15,854 bases of DNA from Pseudomonadota bacterium (GCA_021826035.1 JAKBBE010000058.1:1-15854); one strand, 5' to 3'; shown: positions 8,996 through 15,509, numbered from the stretch's first letter. Translations and numbers: made by a program. The notes: generated by a model not told the origin, from the letters alone.

Positions 8996-9024
8996 AGCCT
9001 AGCAACACCGCGCCGCGCGTGCAA
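8996..9024 (-). promoter_or_regulatory. Sigma70-like promoter of the antiporter gene, with overlapping palindrome
   Basis: On the minus strand TTGCAC (9019-9024) and TAGGCT (8996-9001) are separated by exactly 17 bp. This predicts a start near 8989 and a leader of about 35 nt to the ATG at 8954. The inverted repeat GTTGC-N6-GCAAC (8991-9006) has its six-base centre precisely on the -10 hexamer. A further GTGCAAC overlaps the -35 box. A repressor site here would occlude the promoter; that is inference. Confidence 0.6.
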
Positions 9025-9171
9025 CGGATTGCCTCGGCGCGCGGCGCGCGGTCGCGCGGATTCCCAGTGCCGAGCGATGCGCCGAGACCCCATCTTCGAT
9101 CGCCCGCGAGCCTATCGGGGCGCACGTGAACACCCTGTCCGCGGCGCGCGCGCCGGTTGATGGGCACGGTG

Positions 9172-9191
9172 TTTGACACAAAAATGTCAAA
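9172..9191. promoter_or_regulatory. Palindromic operator candidate TTTGACA-N6-TGTCAAA
   Basis: This perfect 7-bp inverted repeat has an A-rich 6-bp centre (CAAAAA). It ends one base before the -35 box of the promoter for the secreted protein gene at 9412. The -35 hexamer TTGACA (9193-9198) repeats the first half-site, giving three TTGACA/TGTCAA units in 27 bp. The form suits a dimeric helix-turn-helix regulator; the regulator is unknown. The 8955-9411 gap between divergent genes holds this site, two promoters and a leader hairpin, and no gene. Confidence 0.55.
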
Positions 9192-9192
9192 C

Positions 9193-9222
9193 TTGACAGA
9201 CTCGGAATGCGGCGCCTATCCT
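9193..9222 (+). promoter_or_regulatory. Sigma70-like promoter for the secreted HExxE protein gene
   Basis: A consensus -35 TTGACA (9193-9198) and -10 TATCCT (9217-9222) are separated by 18 bp. The predicted start is near 9229, giving a leader of about 183 nt before the ATG at 9412. The consensus -35 suggests strong transcription unless the adjoining palindrome is bound. Confidence 0.6.
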
Positions 9223-9224
9223 CG

Positions 9225-9254
9225 ATCAGCATCTCCTGGGGAAGATGCCCTGAT
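9225..9254 (+). repeat. Stem-loop at the 5' end of the leader
   Basis: ATCAGCATCT (9225-9234) pairs with AGATGC-cc-TGAT (9243-9254): six continuous pairs plus four more across a two-base bulge, with an eight-base loop. It coincides with the predicted transcription start. It may protect the mRNA 5' end or be part of a longer regulatory leader. I recognise no known riboswitch in the leader. Confidence 0.4.
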
Positions 9255-9411
9255 ACGCAGAAAAACAGTGCCTCATAGGCCGATGTGATCATCACTTGCG
9301 ATTCCGTGCGTCGGGCGTTCTCCGGGATGTCTGCAATAACAACGGGCTGAATGTTGAACAACAACAGCGAAGCTCTCCTGTCTGACGGAAATAATAAACG
9401 AGGAGTCATCC

Positions 9412-10614
9412 ATGCAAAGGTCGCGTTTATGGTCTTACGCGCTCGCTGCGGCGGCCGGAACGATTGCGACGGTCCTGACGTGCTCGCCGGTGCAAGCGGC
9501 GCAACAGGCGCTGCACCTGACGGTGGATCTGGGCGGCTACGCCAAGGCGCAGATTGCGCAGGCGCATCAGGGTGTGCCGCACTTGCTGTACGCCAACACG
9601 GCGGCCGGCCAGATGGCACTGAGCGCGCAGCGGTTCGATATGCACGGCGGCGGACCCGGGGATTCCTCCGGCGGCTGGCACGATAACGACCAGCGCACGC
9701 GTTATCCGGGGCAGTTGCAGTACCACGGCGGGCACACGGTACAGTCGGCCACCGAGTACATGATCTACGTCGATACGACCACCAATGGGTCATGCAATAC
9801 CGTTGCCTCGTGCTGGGGTGATCCGGATGGCTTTCTGACCGACCTCGGTCGCAGTCAGATGATTCACATCACCGATCAGTACGTTCACGCCTACGATGGT
9901 GACCGTTACACCGTGTATCCGAAGGACATCATGGTGACACTGAACGGCGTGACCCCCGGCACCGCGCTGTCGGATTTTCAGATGCAGGAAATCGTGTACG
10001 AGGTGACTACCACGTTGGGACTGCCGACGGGCTTCAGCGCGATCTATGACATCTTCCTGCCGCCGGGCCAGGATGAGTGCCAGGTCGCCGGGACCTGCTA
10101 TTCGCCGGACAACGCGAGCACTTTCAAGTACTGCGCGTACCACAATGCTTCGCTGTTCCCGAACTCGACGCTCGCGCTGTACACGGTCGAGCCGTATCAG
10201 GACGTGAGTGGCTGCTCGGTGCGGCCGAACACCGGTAACGGTCAGATGGTGGACTCGACGGACAGCGTGCTCTCGCACGAGACGTTCGAGACCATCACCG
10301 ATCCGAATACCGTGGGCAATCCCCCGGGCTACTGGCCGACCGGCTGGTGGAACGAGCTGGCCAACGGATTGTTCGGTCAGGAGATTGGCGACGAGTGCAG
10401 CTTCCTTGCGATCAATCCGCCGCCGCCGGCGGTACCCGGTCCGACCACGACCGTGTACTTCGATCCGAGTGAGGTCAATCTCGCCGGGCATACGTATTGG
10501 ATTCAGCCCGAGTACAACAATGCGGCGCACGCCTGCACCACCTATGCAAGCCGTGGGGATGGCGGCGACAATGGTTGGGGCAACGGCGGGGGCAACGGCT
10601 GGGGTAACGGCTGA
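9412..10614 (+). CDS. Secreted EXORDIUM/phosphate-induced-like protein with HExxE motif
   Basis: This is a 400-aa exported protein of unproven function. A signal peptide covers residues 1-29 (KR-poor start, long Ala/Leu core, cut near VQA). The mature part has eight cysteines, probably disulfide-bonded. Its layout resembles EXORDIUM/phosphate-induced-protein relatives: 'FLTDLGRSQMIHITDQY' (about 141-158), 'LGLPTGFSAIYDIFLPPGQ' (about 203-221), then VLSHETFETITDP with His289, Glu290 and Glu293, and 'GQEIGDEC' (Glu324, Asp327) further on. In that family the motif is HELAE-ATDP, so a zinc site is plausible. The tail (about 381-400) is a Gly/Asn/Trp repeat. GAGGAG lies 6 nt before the ATG, preceded by an A-rich stretch. 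An S53 peptidase gene converges on it, and a strong terminator follows. The family call is by eye and distant. Confidence 0.8.
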   Translation: MQRSRLWSYALAAAAGTIATVLTCSPVQAAQQALHLTVDLGGYAKAQIAQAHQGVPHLLYANTAAGQMALSAQRFDMHGGGPGDSSGGWHDNDQRTRYPGQLQYHGGHTVQSATEYMIYVDTTTNGSCNTVASCWGDPDGFLTDLGRSQMIHITDQYVHAYDGDRYTVYPKDIMVTLNGVTPGTALSDFQMQEIVYEVTTTLGLPTGFSAIYDIFLPPGQDECQVAGTCYSPDNASTFKYCAYHNASLFPNSTLALYTVEPYQDVSGCSVRPNTGNGQMVDSTDSVLSHETFETITDPNTVGNPPGYWPTGWWNELANGLFGQEIGDECSFLAINPPPPAVPGPTTTVYFDPSEVNLAGHTYWIQPEYNNAAHACTTYASRGDGGDNGWGNGGGNGWGNG

Positions 10615-10689
10615 GCCGTACCCGGAGGCGAGTGCGGGGCCCGTCCTGGGGTGAGTCCCGAGGCGAGCCGGCATAGTTGAAGATGAAGT

Positions 10690-10731
10690 CTCGCGGGCGG
10701 GGCCCTTGTGGTTCCCGCCCGCGAGCGTTTT
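10690..10731 (+). terminator. Intrinsic terminator of the secreted HExxE protein gene
   Basis: CTCGCGGGCGGG (10690-10701) and CCCGCCCGCGAG (10714-10725) form a perfect 12-bp GC-rich stem with a 12-base loop, followed by CGTTTT. It lies 75 bp after the stop codon. The T-run is short, but the stem is very strong. Confidence 0.75.
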
Positions 10732-10774
10732 GGGCTCCCCCCCAGATGACCACGTACGATGATCGGGGGAGCCC
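10732..10774. repeat. Second perfect inverted repeat abutting the terminator
   Basis: GGGCTCCCCC (10732-10741) and GGGGGAGCCC (10765-10774) are perfect 10-bp reverse complements around a 23-bp centre. The repeat begins at the base after the terminator T-run. No T-run follows on either side. It could be a back-up hairpin, an end of a decayed mobile element or a protein site; none is shown. Confidence 0.5.
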
Positions 10775-11479
10775 GAGAAGATGGCGGTCGTCAGGAACGC
10801 GGCCGGCCTTGGGTAGGCAGCGATTCTTCGGGCGCTGGGTACACCGGATTACGGACGTTCCGGCGAAAATCGAGGAGGCCATTTTTAAGGCCGTGCGGAC
10901 ATTTGCGCCCCGATGGCCCTGCAGGATTTCTCTGCACGGCACTGACGCAAAGGCGCTGGGGACTGCGCCGGCTTCGTTGAGAGGACCGACGCTGGACGTG
11001 GGTATTCATGCCCAATTGCCCTGACCTGAACACAATCATTGAGCAGGACCCGCGATCGATCAACGAAGGGGGTCGGCCGCGACTCGGCGTCAAGACCTAC
11101 CGCATCGCAGCGGGAACTCTCACGGGCATTGCGTTCCTACATCGCCATCGCAAGCCGCAGTCCATGTCGTGCTATTGCGTGGCTTGCGACAAACGTCTTG
11201 GGTCAGCGCAGCTTCATCAGTGATCCGCAAACTATCGACACGTGCATCTCGTTCAGATTGCACGGGCTCTCGAGGTGAATCGGGACTAGGTATGAGCGTT
11301 CGCCGTACGGCATCGCCGCGGACTCGGTCGAAGAAGGGGGGCGTTCGTGACGCAAACGCTCCGAAATAGGCCCCGTAAGTCGCTCGCTCGAGGACGGGTC
11401 GTGGTCCTTCCGACCGTCGGCGTGTTGCCGCCGCTCGCGGCCGCGACGCTCGCCACGGTCTGCGCACGAGGGACCCCAG
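10775..11479. other. Gene-poor intergenic region holding only a transposase remnant
   Basis: Apart from the IS6-type fragment at 11008-11223, I see no supportable gene here. Short open frames on both strands lack Shine-Dalgarno signals, family motifs and sensible composition. Base composition looks less GC-rich than in flanking genes, especially around 10850-11270, which fits old inserted DNA. No tRNA, attachment site or matching terminal inverted repeats could be recognised. Confidence 0.5.
11008..11223 (+). pseudogene. Remnant of an IS6-family (IS26/IS240-like) transposase, C-terminal part
   Basis: The frame reads PDLNTIIEQDPRSI, then RPRLGVKTYRIAAGTLTGI and FLHRHRKPQ. This follows the IS6-family C-terminal catalytic block, whose usual form is YLNNIIEQDHR-IK-R-RPMLGFKSF-A-TLAGIELMHRIRKGQ. 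The third catalytic acid (Glu of IIEQD, codon at 11041) is kept. The usual DHR has become DPR, the following Lys is lost and several other positions have drifted. Upstream, the frame is closed by TGA at 10978-10980, and I could not recover the N-terminal DNA-binding or first two Asp motifs in any frame. Similarity ends near 11160; the rest to the stop at 11221-11223 is read-through. It is a dead fragment of a DDE transposase of about 230 aa. Confidence 0.72.
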
Positions 11480-11521
11480 AAAAAGCGAAGGCCTCCTTCC
11501 GCGGAGGCGGAAAGAGGCCTT
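11480..11521 (-). terminator. Intrinsic terminator of the kumamolisin gene
   Basis: On the minus strand AAGGCCTC-TTTCCGC, a CTCC loop and GCGGAAG-GAGGCCTT form a 15-bp stem (one G-T pair). CGC and then TTTTT (11484-11480) follow. It lies 26 bp after the stop codon at 11547. This is a textbook rho-independent terminator. Confidence 0.88.
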
Positions 11522-11546
11522 GCTCAGGCGCCAGTCGCCTCAGGCA

Positions 11547-13520
11547 TCAGTGATGATTGCCCTCATGACTATCGTCCGCACCATTGAGGAACGAGTAAAT
11601 CAACGCCAGGCGCGCAACATTGATGGCACCGATGCCAGAGCCATCGTCATACCCCGGAAGGCCGTGGTAGAACCAGTTGTCGCCCGCCGTGACGTCCATG
11701 AACGGTGAGCCGCGACCGTAGCCGAGTTCGTTCTGCAAGGCGTAGAGCGTTGGGTTGAGCAGACCGACGCGTCCGCCCGAGGCCTGATCGATCAGCGCGG
11801 TCATGCCGTTCAGCTGCGGTGCAACGAAGCTGGTGCCACCAAAGCCGGCTGCCGCACACTGAGGATTGGCCGGTGCCGGGAAGTCCGTGCAGTCGATCAG
11901 GACGTAGCCGGTCTCGGGATCGGCGTTGAGCGAAAGATCCGGTACATTGCGCCCGAGGAAATTCGCCGGGAGATCGATCAGGTCCGTTCCGCCCACAGTG
12001 CTCGGCGGATTCGGGTACTGATACAGGCTCTGACCCGGCTGCGTGCGCTGCATGCCCATGGTCTGGCGCTGATAGGATGGCATCGACCAGAACGAGCTGA
12101 CGCCGCCGCCGCCGCCGACCGGAAACAGATCGGCGGTGGTCAAGCCGAGGCAGCTGCCCCAGGCGTTGAGCAGGTAGTCCCAGCCCCACACCTGCTGCTG
12201 GGCAATTGGGATGGCCGGGCAGCCCAGGCTCGCGATGCCGGGAATCGTTGCGTTGATGGTCAGGCCGCCGGCCGCCGTGATGGTCGGGTCCGACGCCGGC
12301 GCATCCACCGAGAGTTGCTCGGAGTACTGCGGAATCGGCGCGATCTGCGCGTTGTTGATGTCGTATGCGCCCGCGTCGCCCGAGGCAGCGAAGAATGACT
12401 GGCCCTGGGCGGCGCCTTCGAGCAGCGCCTGATCCATCGCGAGCAGCTGACCGGTGTAATCGGTCCCGCCATTCAGTGCCGCGAAGTACAGCTCTTCCGG
12501 TTCACCCCAACTGATCGACACGGTGTCGGCGCGGTTCTTCGAGGCGGCCGTGTAGAACAGGTCGAGGAAGCCCTGATTGGTGTTCGGGGCGATGTAGACC
12601 TGAATGCGTGCATCGGGGGCGATGCCGCCAGATTGCTCGACGTCAAGCGACGTCTCGTCGTCGCCGACATTGGCGGCGATCGGCGTGCCACCGTCGACCA
12701 TCACCTTCGCGACACGGTTTGGTTTGACCTTCAAGCCAATGGCGTTCCAGTAGGCGTAGACGTCCGCGCGCCGGAAGTTGGCGAGCGTCATGATGCCGAT
12801 GGTCTGGTTCCGGCCGGTAACACCCTCTTGATAGAGAGGATTGATGTTGTAGAAGTTCGCGACGTCGCCGACGGTGTAGTCACCAGGTACGCCGCTCGCG
12901 GTGCCGCTGTGGGGCCACTGGATATTCGGCGCGACCATCTTCTGGTAGACGCCGTGGCCGAGTCGCGCAATCATCGGGTGAAAGCTCGCCGGCTCACTGC
13001 TCAGTCCCGGCACCGAGAGCACCATCTGACCGAGATTGCCCGGCAGAGAGTACTTCCACGCCGGCCGGTAGAAGGTCTTCCCGTCGCGCTGATACATGCG
13101 CTCCTGTGTGGAGAAGGCTGCATTGATTTGCGCAGCAGTGCCGCTGATCGTAATGTCGAGGTGATCGCGGTAGATCTTGTCCACCGTGATTCCGTACGAG
13201 CGAAGGTATTTCACGAGCTGCTGAATGCTCTTCTCCGACGGTGCAAAGTTGTCGCTGAACTGCTCGACCGTCAGGAAGTGATGGAAATTCGGATCACCTG
13301 GAGTCACCGTGGAGAGCACGTAATTCCGCAACGCGTGCAGATTGTTCACGTTGAGGATGATCTGGCTCGTGATCTGGGTTGAAGATGCTGCGGGTCCGGC
13401 ATCTTCCGATTTGCGGCTGAAGTCACGGCCGGGACTTGCGAGCGCCGTCGTCGTCGCTGCCGCGGCTGCCATGCACAGCGTCGTGAGAACCAATCGCGAA
13501 AGATTTCTCTTAACAAACAT
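11547..13520 (-). CDS. Secreted S53 peptidase, pro-kumamolisin (sedolisin family)
   Basis: This 657-aa preproenzyme of a serine-carboxyl endopeptidase degrades proteins outside the cell, usually best at acid pH. A signal peptide covers residues 1-28 (cut after ALA). The pro-kumamolisin activation domain spans about 45-190 (FHHFLTVEQFSDNFAP, then 'YGITVDKIYRDHLDITISGT'). The catalytic domain has Glu289 and Asp293 (ETSLDVEQ), the oxyanion Asp382 (FFAASGDAGA) and Ser564 (FGGTSFVAPQ), the full S53 set. The C-terminal calcium-site region reads 'FMDVTAGDN' and 'DDGSGIGAINVARL'. The ATG at 13520 is chosen because GGGGAG lies 7 nt upstream and a signal peptide starts there; upstream ATGs lie in the leader. 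It has its own promoter about 200 bp upstream and a strong terminator, so it is probably monocistronic. Confidence 0.95.
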   Translation of the reverse strand: MFVKRNLSRLVLTTLCMAAAAATTTALASPGRDFSRKSEDAGPAASSTQITSQIILNVNNLHALRNYVLSTVTPGDPNFHHFLTVEQFSDNFAPSEKSIQQLVKYLRSYGITVDKIYRDHLDITISGTAAQINAAFSTQERMYQRDGKTFYRPAWKYSLPGNLGQMVLSVPGLSSEPASFHPMIARLGHGVYQKMVAPNIQWPHSGTASGVPGDYTVGDVANFYNINPLYQEGVTGRNQTIGIMTLANFRRADVYAYWNAIGLKVKPNRVAKVMVDGGTPIAANVGDDETSLDVEQSGGIAPDARIQVYIAPNTNQGFLDLFYTAASKNRADTVSISWGEPEELYFAALNGGTDYTGQLLAMDQALLEGAAQGQSFFAASGDAGAYDINNAQIAPIPQYSEQLSVDAPASDPTITAAGGLTINATIPGIASLGCPAIPIAQQQVWGWDYLLNAWGSCLGLTTADLFPVGGGGGVSSFWSMPSYQRQTMGMQRTQPGQSLYQYPNPPSTVGGTDLIDLPANFLGRNVPDLSLNADPETGYVLIDCTDFPAPANPQCAAAGFGGTSFVAPQLNGMTALIDQASGGRVGLLNPTLYALQNELGYGRGSPFMDVTAGDNWFYHGLPGYDDGSGIGAINVARLALIYSFLNGADDSHEGNHH

Positions 13521-13724
13521 CTGGATGCTCCCCAAATGGGTGATGGCGGCGCGCGCACGGTCCGCCGGCGCGGCAAGCGGGCGTCGCATGATGGATCCAA
13601 TACCGGATCCGCCCTGACATGGCTTTGTCATTCCCCTGAACCAATGCATCGTGTTGGAACGCGCTTCGCCGGGAAGGCCTTCCACGCCTGTGTTGGTCTC
13701 AATGTGTTTTCGAATTTGTGCCGA

Positions 13725-13754
13725 TGTATAGCAGAGCCGTCGGGGAAACGGCAA
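13725..13754 (-). promoter_or_regulatory. Sigma70-like promoter of the kumamolisin gene
   Basis: On the minus strand TTGCCG (13749-13754) and TATACA (13725-13730) are separated by 18 bp. The predicted start is near 13718, leaving a leader of about 198 nt before the ATG at 13520. A 23-bp palindrome lies 21 bp upstream of the -35 box. Within 13521-14015 I see no gene. Confidence 0.55.
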
Positions 13755-13774
13755 GAAATGTGACGGAGTCGGTG

Positions 13775-13797
13775 GCGCACTGTCCTAGACAGTGCGC
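13775..13797. promoter_or_regulatory. 23-bp palindrome upstream of the kumamolisin promoter
   Basis: GCGCACTGTC-CTA-GACAGTGCGC is a perfect 10-bp inverted repeat around three bases. It is not followed by a T-run on either strand, so it is unlikely to be a terminator. Its position just upstream of the -35 box suits an activator or operator site for a dimeric regulator, but a hairpin downstream of the EAL gene (stop at 14016) is the alternative. Confidence 0.5.
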
Positions 13798-14015
13798 GGG
13801 CCTCTGGGGACGCTCGGTGCCTGCGGGAGGACCCCCGACCGGGAAGCGGCGTCGAACTATTTTACGCTTGGCGCCCGTGGCGAAACGGCGTGAACGGCAA
13901 GCGCCTGTTTATATTGAGGTTCGCGATCTGGGCACGCAAATTGCTGCTGTTCGCCCATCCGGCGGCACGCGTGGAGGGATCGGGCGGCCGATGCGCCGTG
14001 TGCGCGCCTTCGCGT

Positions 14016-14834
14016 TTAGCCGGCGGCGAGCGGTAGAGCCTGGTACGCGTACGCGTCGGCCGCACTGTGGATCGCGTGCAAAGCGTCGTTGGCGATCGGC
14101 GGCAGCGCTTCGAGCTGTGGTCGGGCGAAGTAGTAGCCCTGCAGCAGATGAATGCCGAGGTCGCGCACACACAGCGCCTCATCGAGTGATTCGATGCCTT
14201 CGGCGATCACCGTGATGCCGAGCTGTGCACACATCTGCGCGATGGAGCGGGTAATGGTGCGGCGGACCCGGTCGGTGTGGATATCGCGCGTCAGCGCCAT
14301 GTCGATCTTGACGATGTCGGGCTGAAACTGCGCGAGCAGGTTCAAGCCGGAATGGCCGGCGCCAAAATCATCGATCGCCGTACGCATCCCGTGCCGCCGG
14401 TACTCGGTGAAGATCGCCATCAGATGCTTCGCATCGCGCGAGCGTTCATCCTCAGTCACTTCGAACACGATCTGCGTCAGCGGAAACCCGGTCCGGGTCG
14501 CCGCCTCGAGCGTCGCCCGGATACAGGCGGCCGGCTGGTAGACGGCATTGGGCAGGAAGTTGATGTTCAGCAGGCTGCGCATGCCGAGTTCGGCGGCGAG
14601 GCTGATTGCCTTGACGCGGCAGGCCTGGTCGAACGCGTAGCGGTTCTCAGCGGTGATCTGACTGAGCACCTCGTACGCCGAGCCGCCGCCGAGTGGGCGC
14701 ACCAGTGCTTCGTGCGCAAACACCTCGCCCGACTCGCTGTCGAGGATGGGCTGAAAGGCCATGGTGAATTCCGGCGCGGTGCCCGGCTCGCGACATGCGC
14801 GGCAGCCGACCGGTTTGTGGGGAGTCGAGGGCAT
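14016..14834 (-). CDS. Stand-alone EAL-domain cyclic-di-GMP phosphodiesterase
   Basis: This soluble protein of about 272 aa is almost entirely an EAL domain, which linearises c-di-GMP to pGpG. All expected residues are present: Glu42 in EALVR, Asn92 (NINFLPN), Glu125 (FEVTEDE), Asp155-Asp156 (IDDFGAGHSGL), Lys176 (VKIDM), Glu212 (AEGIES) and Gln232 (QGYYFARP), so it should be active. There is no membrane segment, PAS, BLUF or GGDEF domain. The first 25 residues carry a CRAC motif (Cys11, Cys14) that may bind metal or respond to redox state. I prefer the ATG at 14834 because AGGA lies 8 nt upstream; an in-frame ATG at 14843 (three residues longer) has AGG immediately against it. It lies 80 bp behind the lemA-like gene on the same strand. 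Confidence 0.93.
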   Translation of the reverse strand: MPSTPHKPVGCRACREPGTAPEFTMAFQPILDSESGEVFAHEALVRPLGGGSAYEVLSQITAENRYAFDQACRVKAISLAAELGMRSLLNINFLPNAVYQPAACIRATLEAATRTGFPLTQIVFEVTEDERSRDAKHLMAIFTEYRRHGMRTAIDDFGAGHSGLNLLAQFQPDIVKIDMALTRDIHTDRVRRTITRSIAQMCAQLGITVIAEGIESLDEALCVRDLGIHLLQGYYFARPQLEALPPIANDALHAIHSAADAYAYQALPLAAG

Positions 14835-14914
14835 AGCAGGCATCCTGCGCAGCGGAAGTATCTTCAGTTATCGGTAGCGACGCCGCAGACCTTTAGCGCT
14901 CGGGCCGGGCGCGG

Positions 14915-15487
14915 TCATTTGCTGAACGCCAGACCGATTCCGAGATCGGCCTGCGCGCCCGTCTCGCACTGCAGGAGTGCGGCGGGCGTGACCCCGCACA
15001 GGCCCGCGATGAGCGTCTCGGGCAGCATTTCGATTCGGGAGTTCAGCGCACTGGCGGCCTGGTTGTACCGCGTGCGCGCGGCCGCGATCGCCTGTTCGTG
15101 CGCCTGGATACGAAAGCGCAGCGCCCGGACCACGGCCTCGGCGTGTCCTTGGCGTTGACGCGAGGCGGCCGGGTACATGGGCACGAGGGTGCGGCGCAGC
15201 GCATCTTCGGTGTCGTTCACGGCAGACACGTCGCGGCGCTGACGCGCGTCGTGCAGCGTCTGGCGCGCGCGCAGCACCCGTTCAATCAATTCGCCGTCGC
15301 ACGGGCCGTCCCGACGGCACAGTTCGAGGAGCTTCACCAGGTCCCCATCGCGCCGGTCCCAGGCGAAATCCAGGTGACACCACGCGCGGGTGAGGCGCCG
15401 CTGCGCGCGCCGCAGACCGCTGTAGAGTACAGCGGCGTATCCGATGAGCAGCAGCGCCATGGCGGCGAAGACGGTGATGTCGATCAT
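14915..15487 (-). CDS. LemA-family protein
   Basis: This is a 190-aa protein with one N-terminal membrane helix (about residues 5-23) followed by a helical-bundle domain facing the cytoplasm or periplasm. The family's role is poorly defined. LemA features are the aromatic residue after the helix (VLYSGLRRAQRRLTRAW), the 'WDRRDGDLVKLLELCRR' counterpart of the RRxDLIPNLV segment and the C-terminal 'ARTRYNQAASALNSRIEMLP' followed by ETLIAGLCG, which matches YN-xV-xYN-xxI-xxFP-xxxIA. It is more diverged than typical LemA, with extra cysteines. No strong Shine-Dalgarno is seen; the start is supported by the membrane helix. It is divergent from the RibD-like gene at 15695 and upstream of the EAL gene. 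Confidence 0.83.
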   Translation of the reverse strand: MIDITVFAAMALLLIGYAAVLYSGLRRAQRRLTRAWCHLDFAWDRRDGDLVKLLELCRRDGPCDGELIERVLRARQTLHDARQRRDVSAVNDTEDALRRTLVPMYPAASRQRQGHAEAVVRALRFRIQAHEQAIAAARTRYNQAASALNSRIEMLPETLIAGLCGVTPAALLQCETGAQADLGIGLAFSK

Positions 15488-15509
15488 GGGTCGACCCCAG
15501 GGTAACCCT
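15488..15509. repeat. Two adjacent small palindromes before the lemA-like start
   Basis: GGGTCGACCC (15488-15497) is a perfect 10-bp palindrome touching the start codon of the minus-strand gene. It is followed by AGGGT-a-ACCCT (15499-15509). Together they occupy the place where the ribosome binding site should be, so they could fold to limit initiation. Chance occurrence cannot be excluded. Confidence 0.3.

Noticed and set aside
10945..10970. GACGCAAAG resembling the core of a GEMM-type cyclic-di-GMP riboswitch
   Set aside because: The partner GCAAACC element and the P1 stem are absent and no gene start follows, so it is a chance match.
11169..11369. Short open frames in the intergenic region after the transposase remnant (also 11120-11467 on -)
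   Set aside because: No Shine-Dalgarno, no recognisable motif, and Arg/Ser/Thr-rich composition; they look like random frames in decayed DNA.
13895..13920. TATA-rich stretch (TTTATATTGAGG) as a possible promoter
   Set aside because: No -35 element at a suitable distance on +, and on - the best pair has an 18-20 bp spacer with poor hexamers; not strong enough to call.
13718..14215. A 165-codon open frame on + between the kumamolisin and EAL genes
   Set aside because: It overlaps the kumamolisin promoter and the EAL coding region and has Arg-rich, motif-free translation.
14277..15158. A 293-codon open frame on + spanning the EAL and LemA genes
   Set aside because: It is antisense to two recognisable genes and shows no family features.
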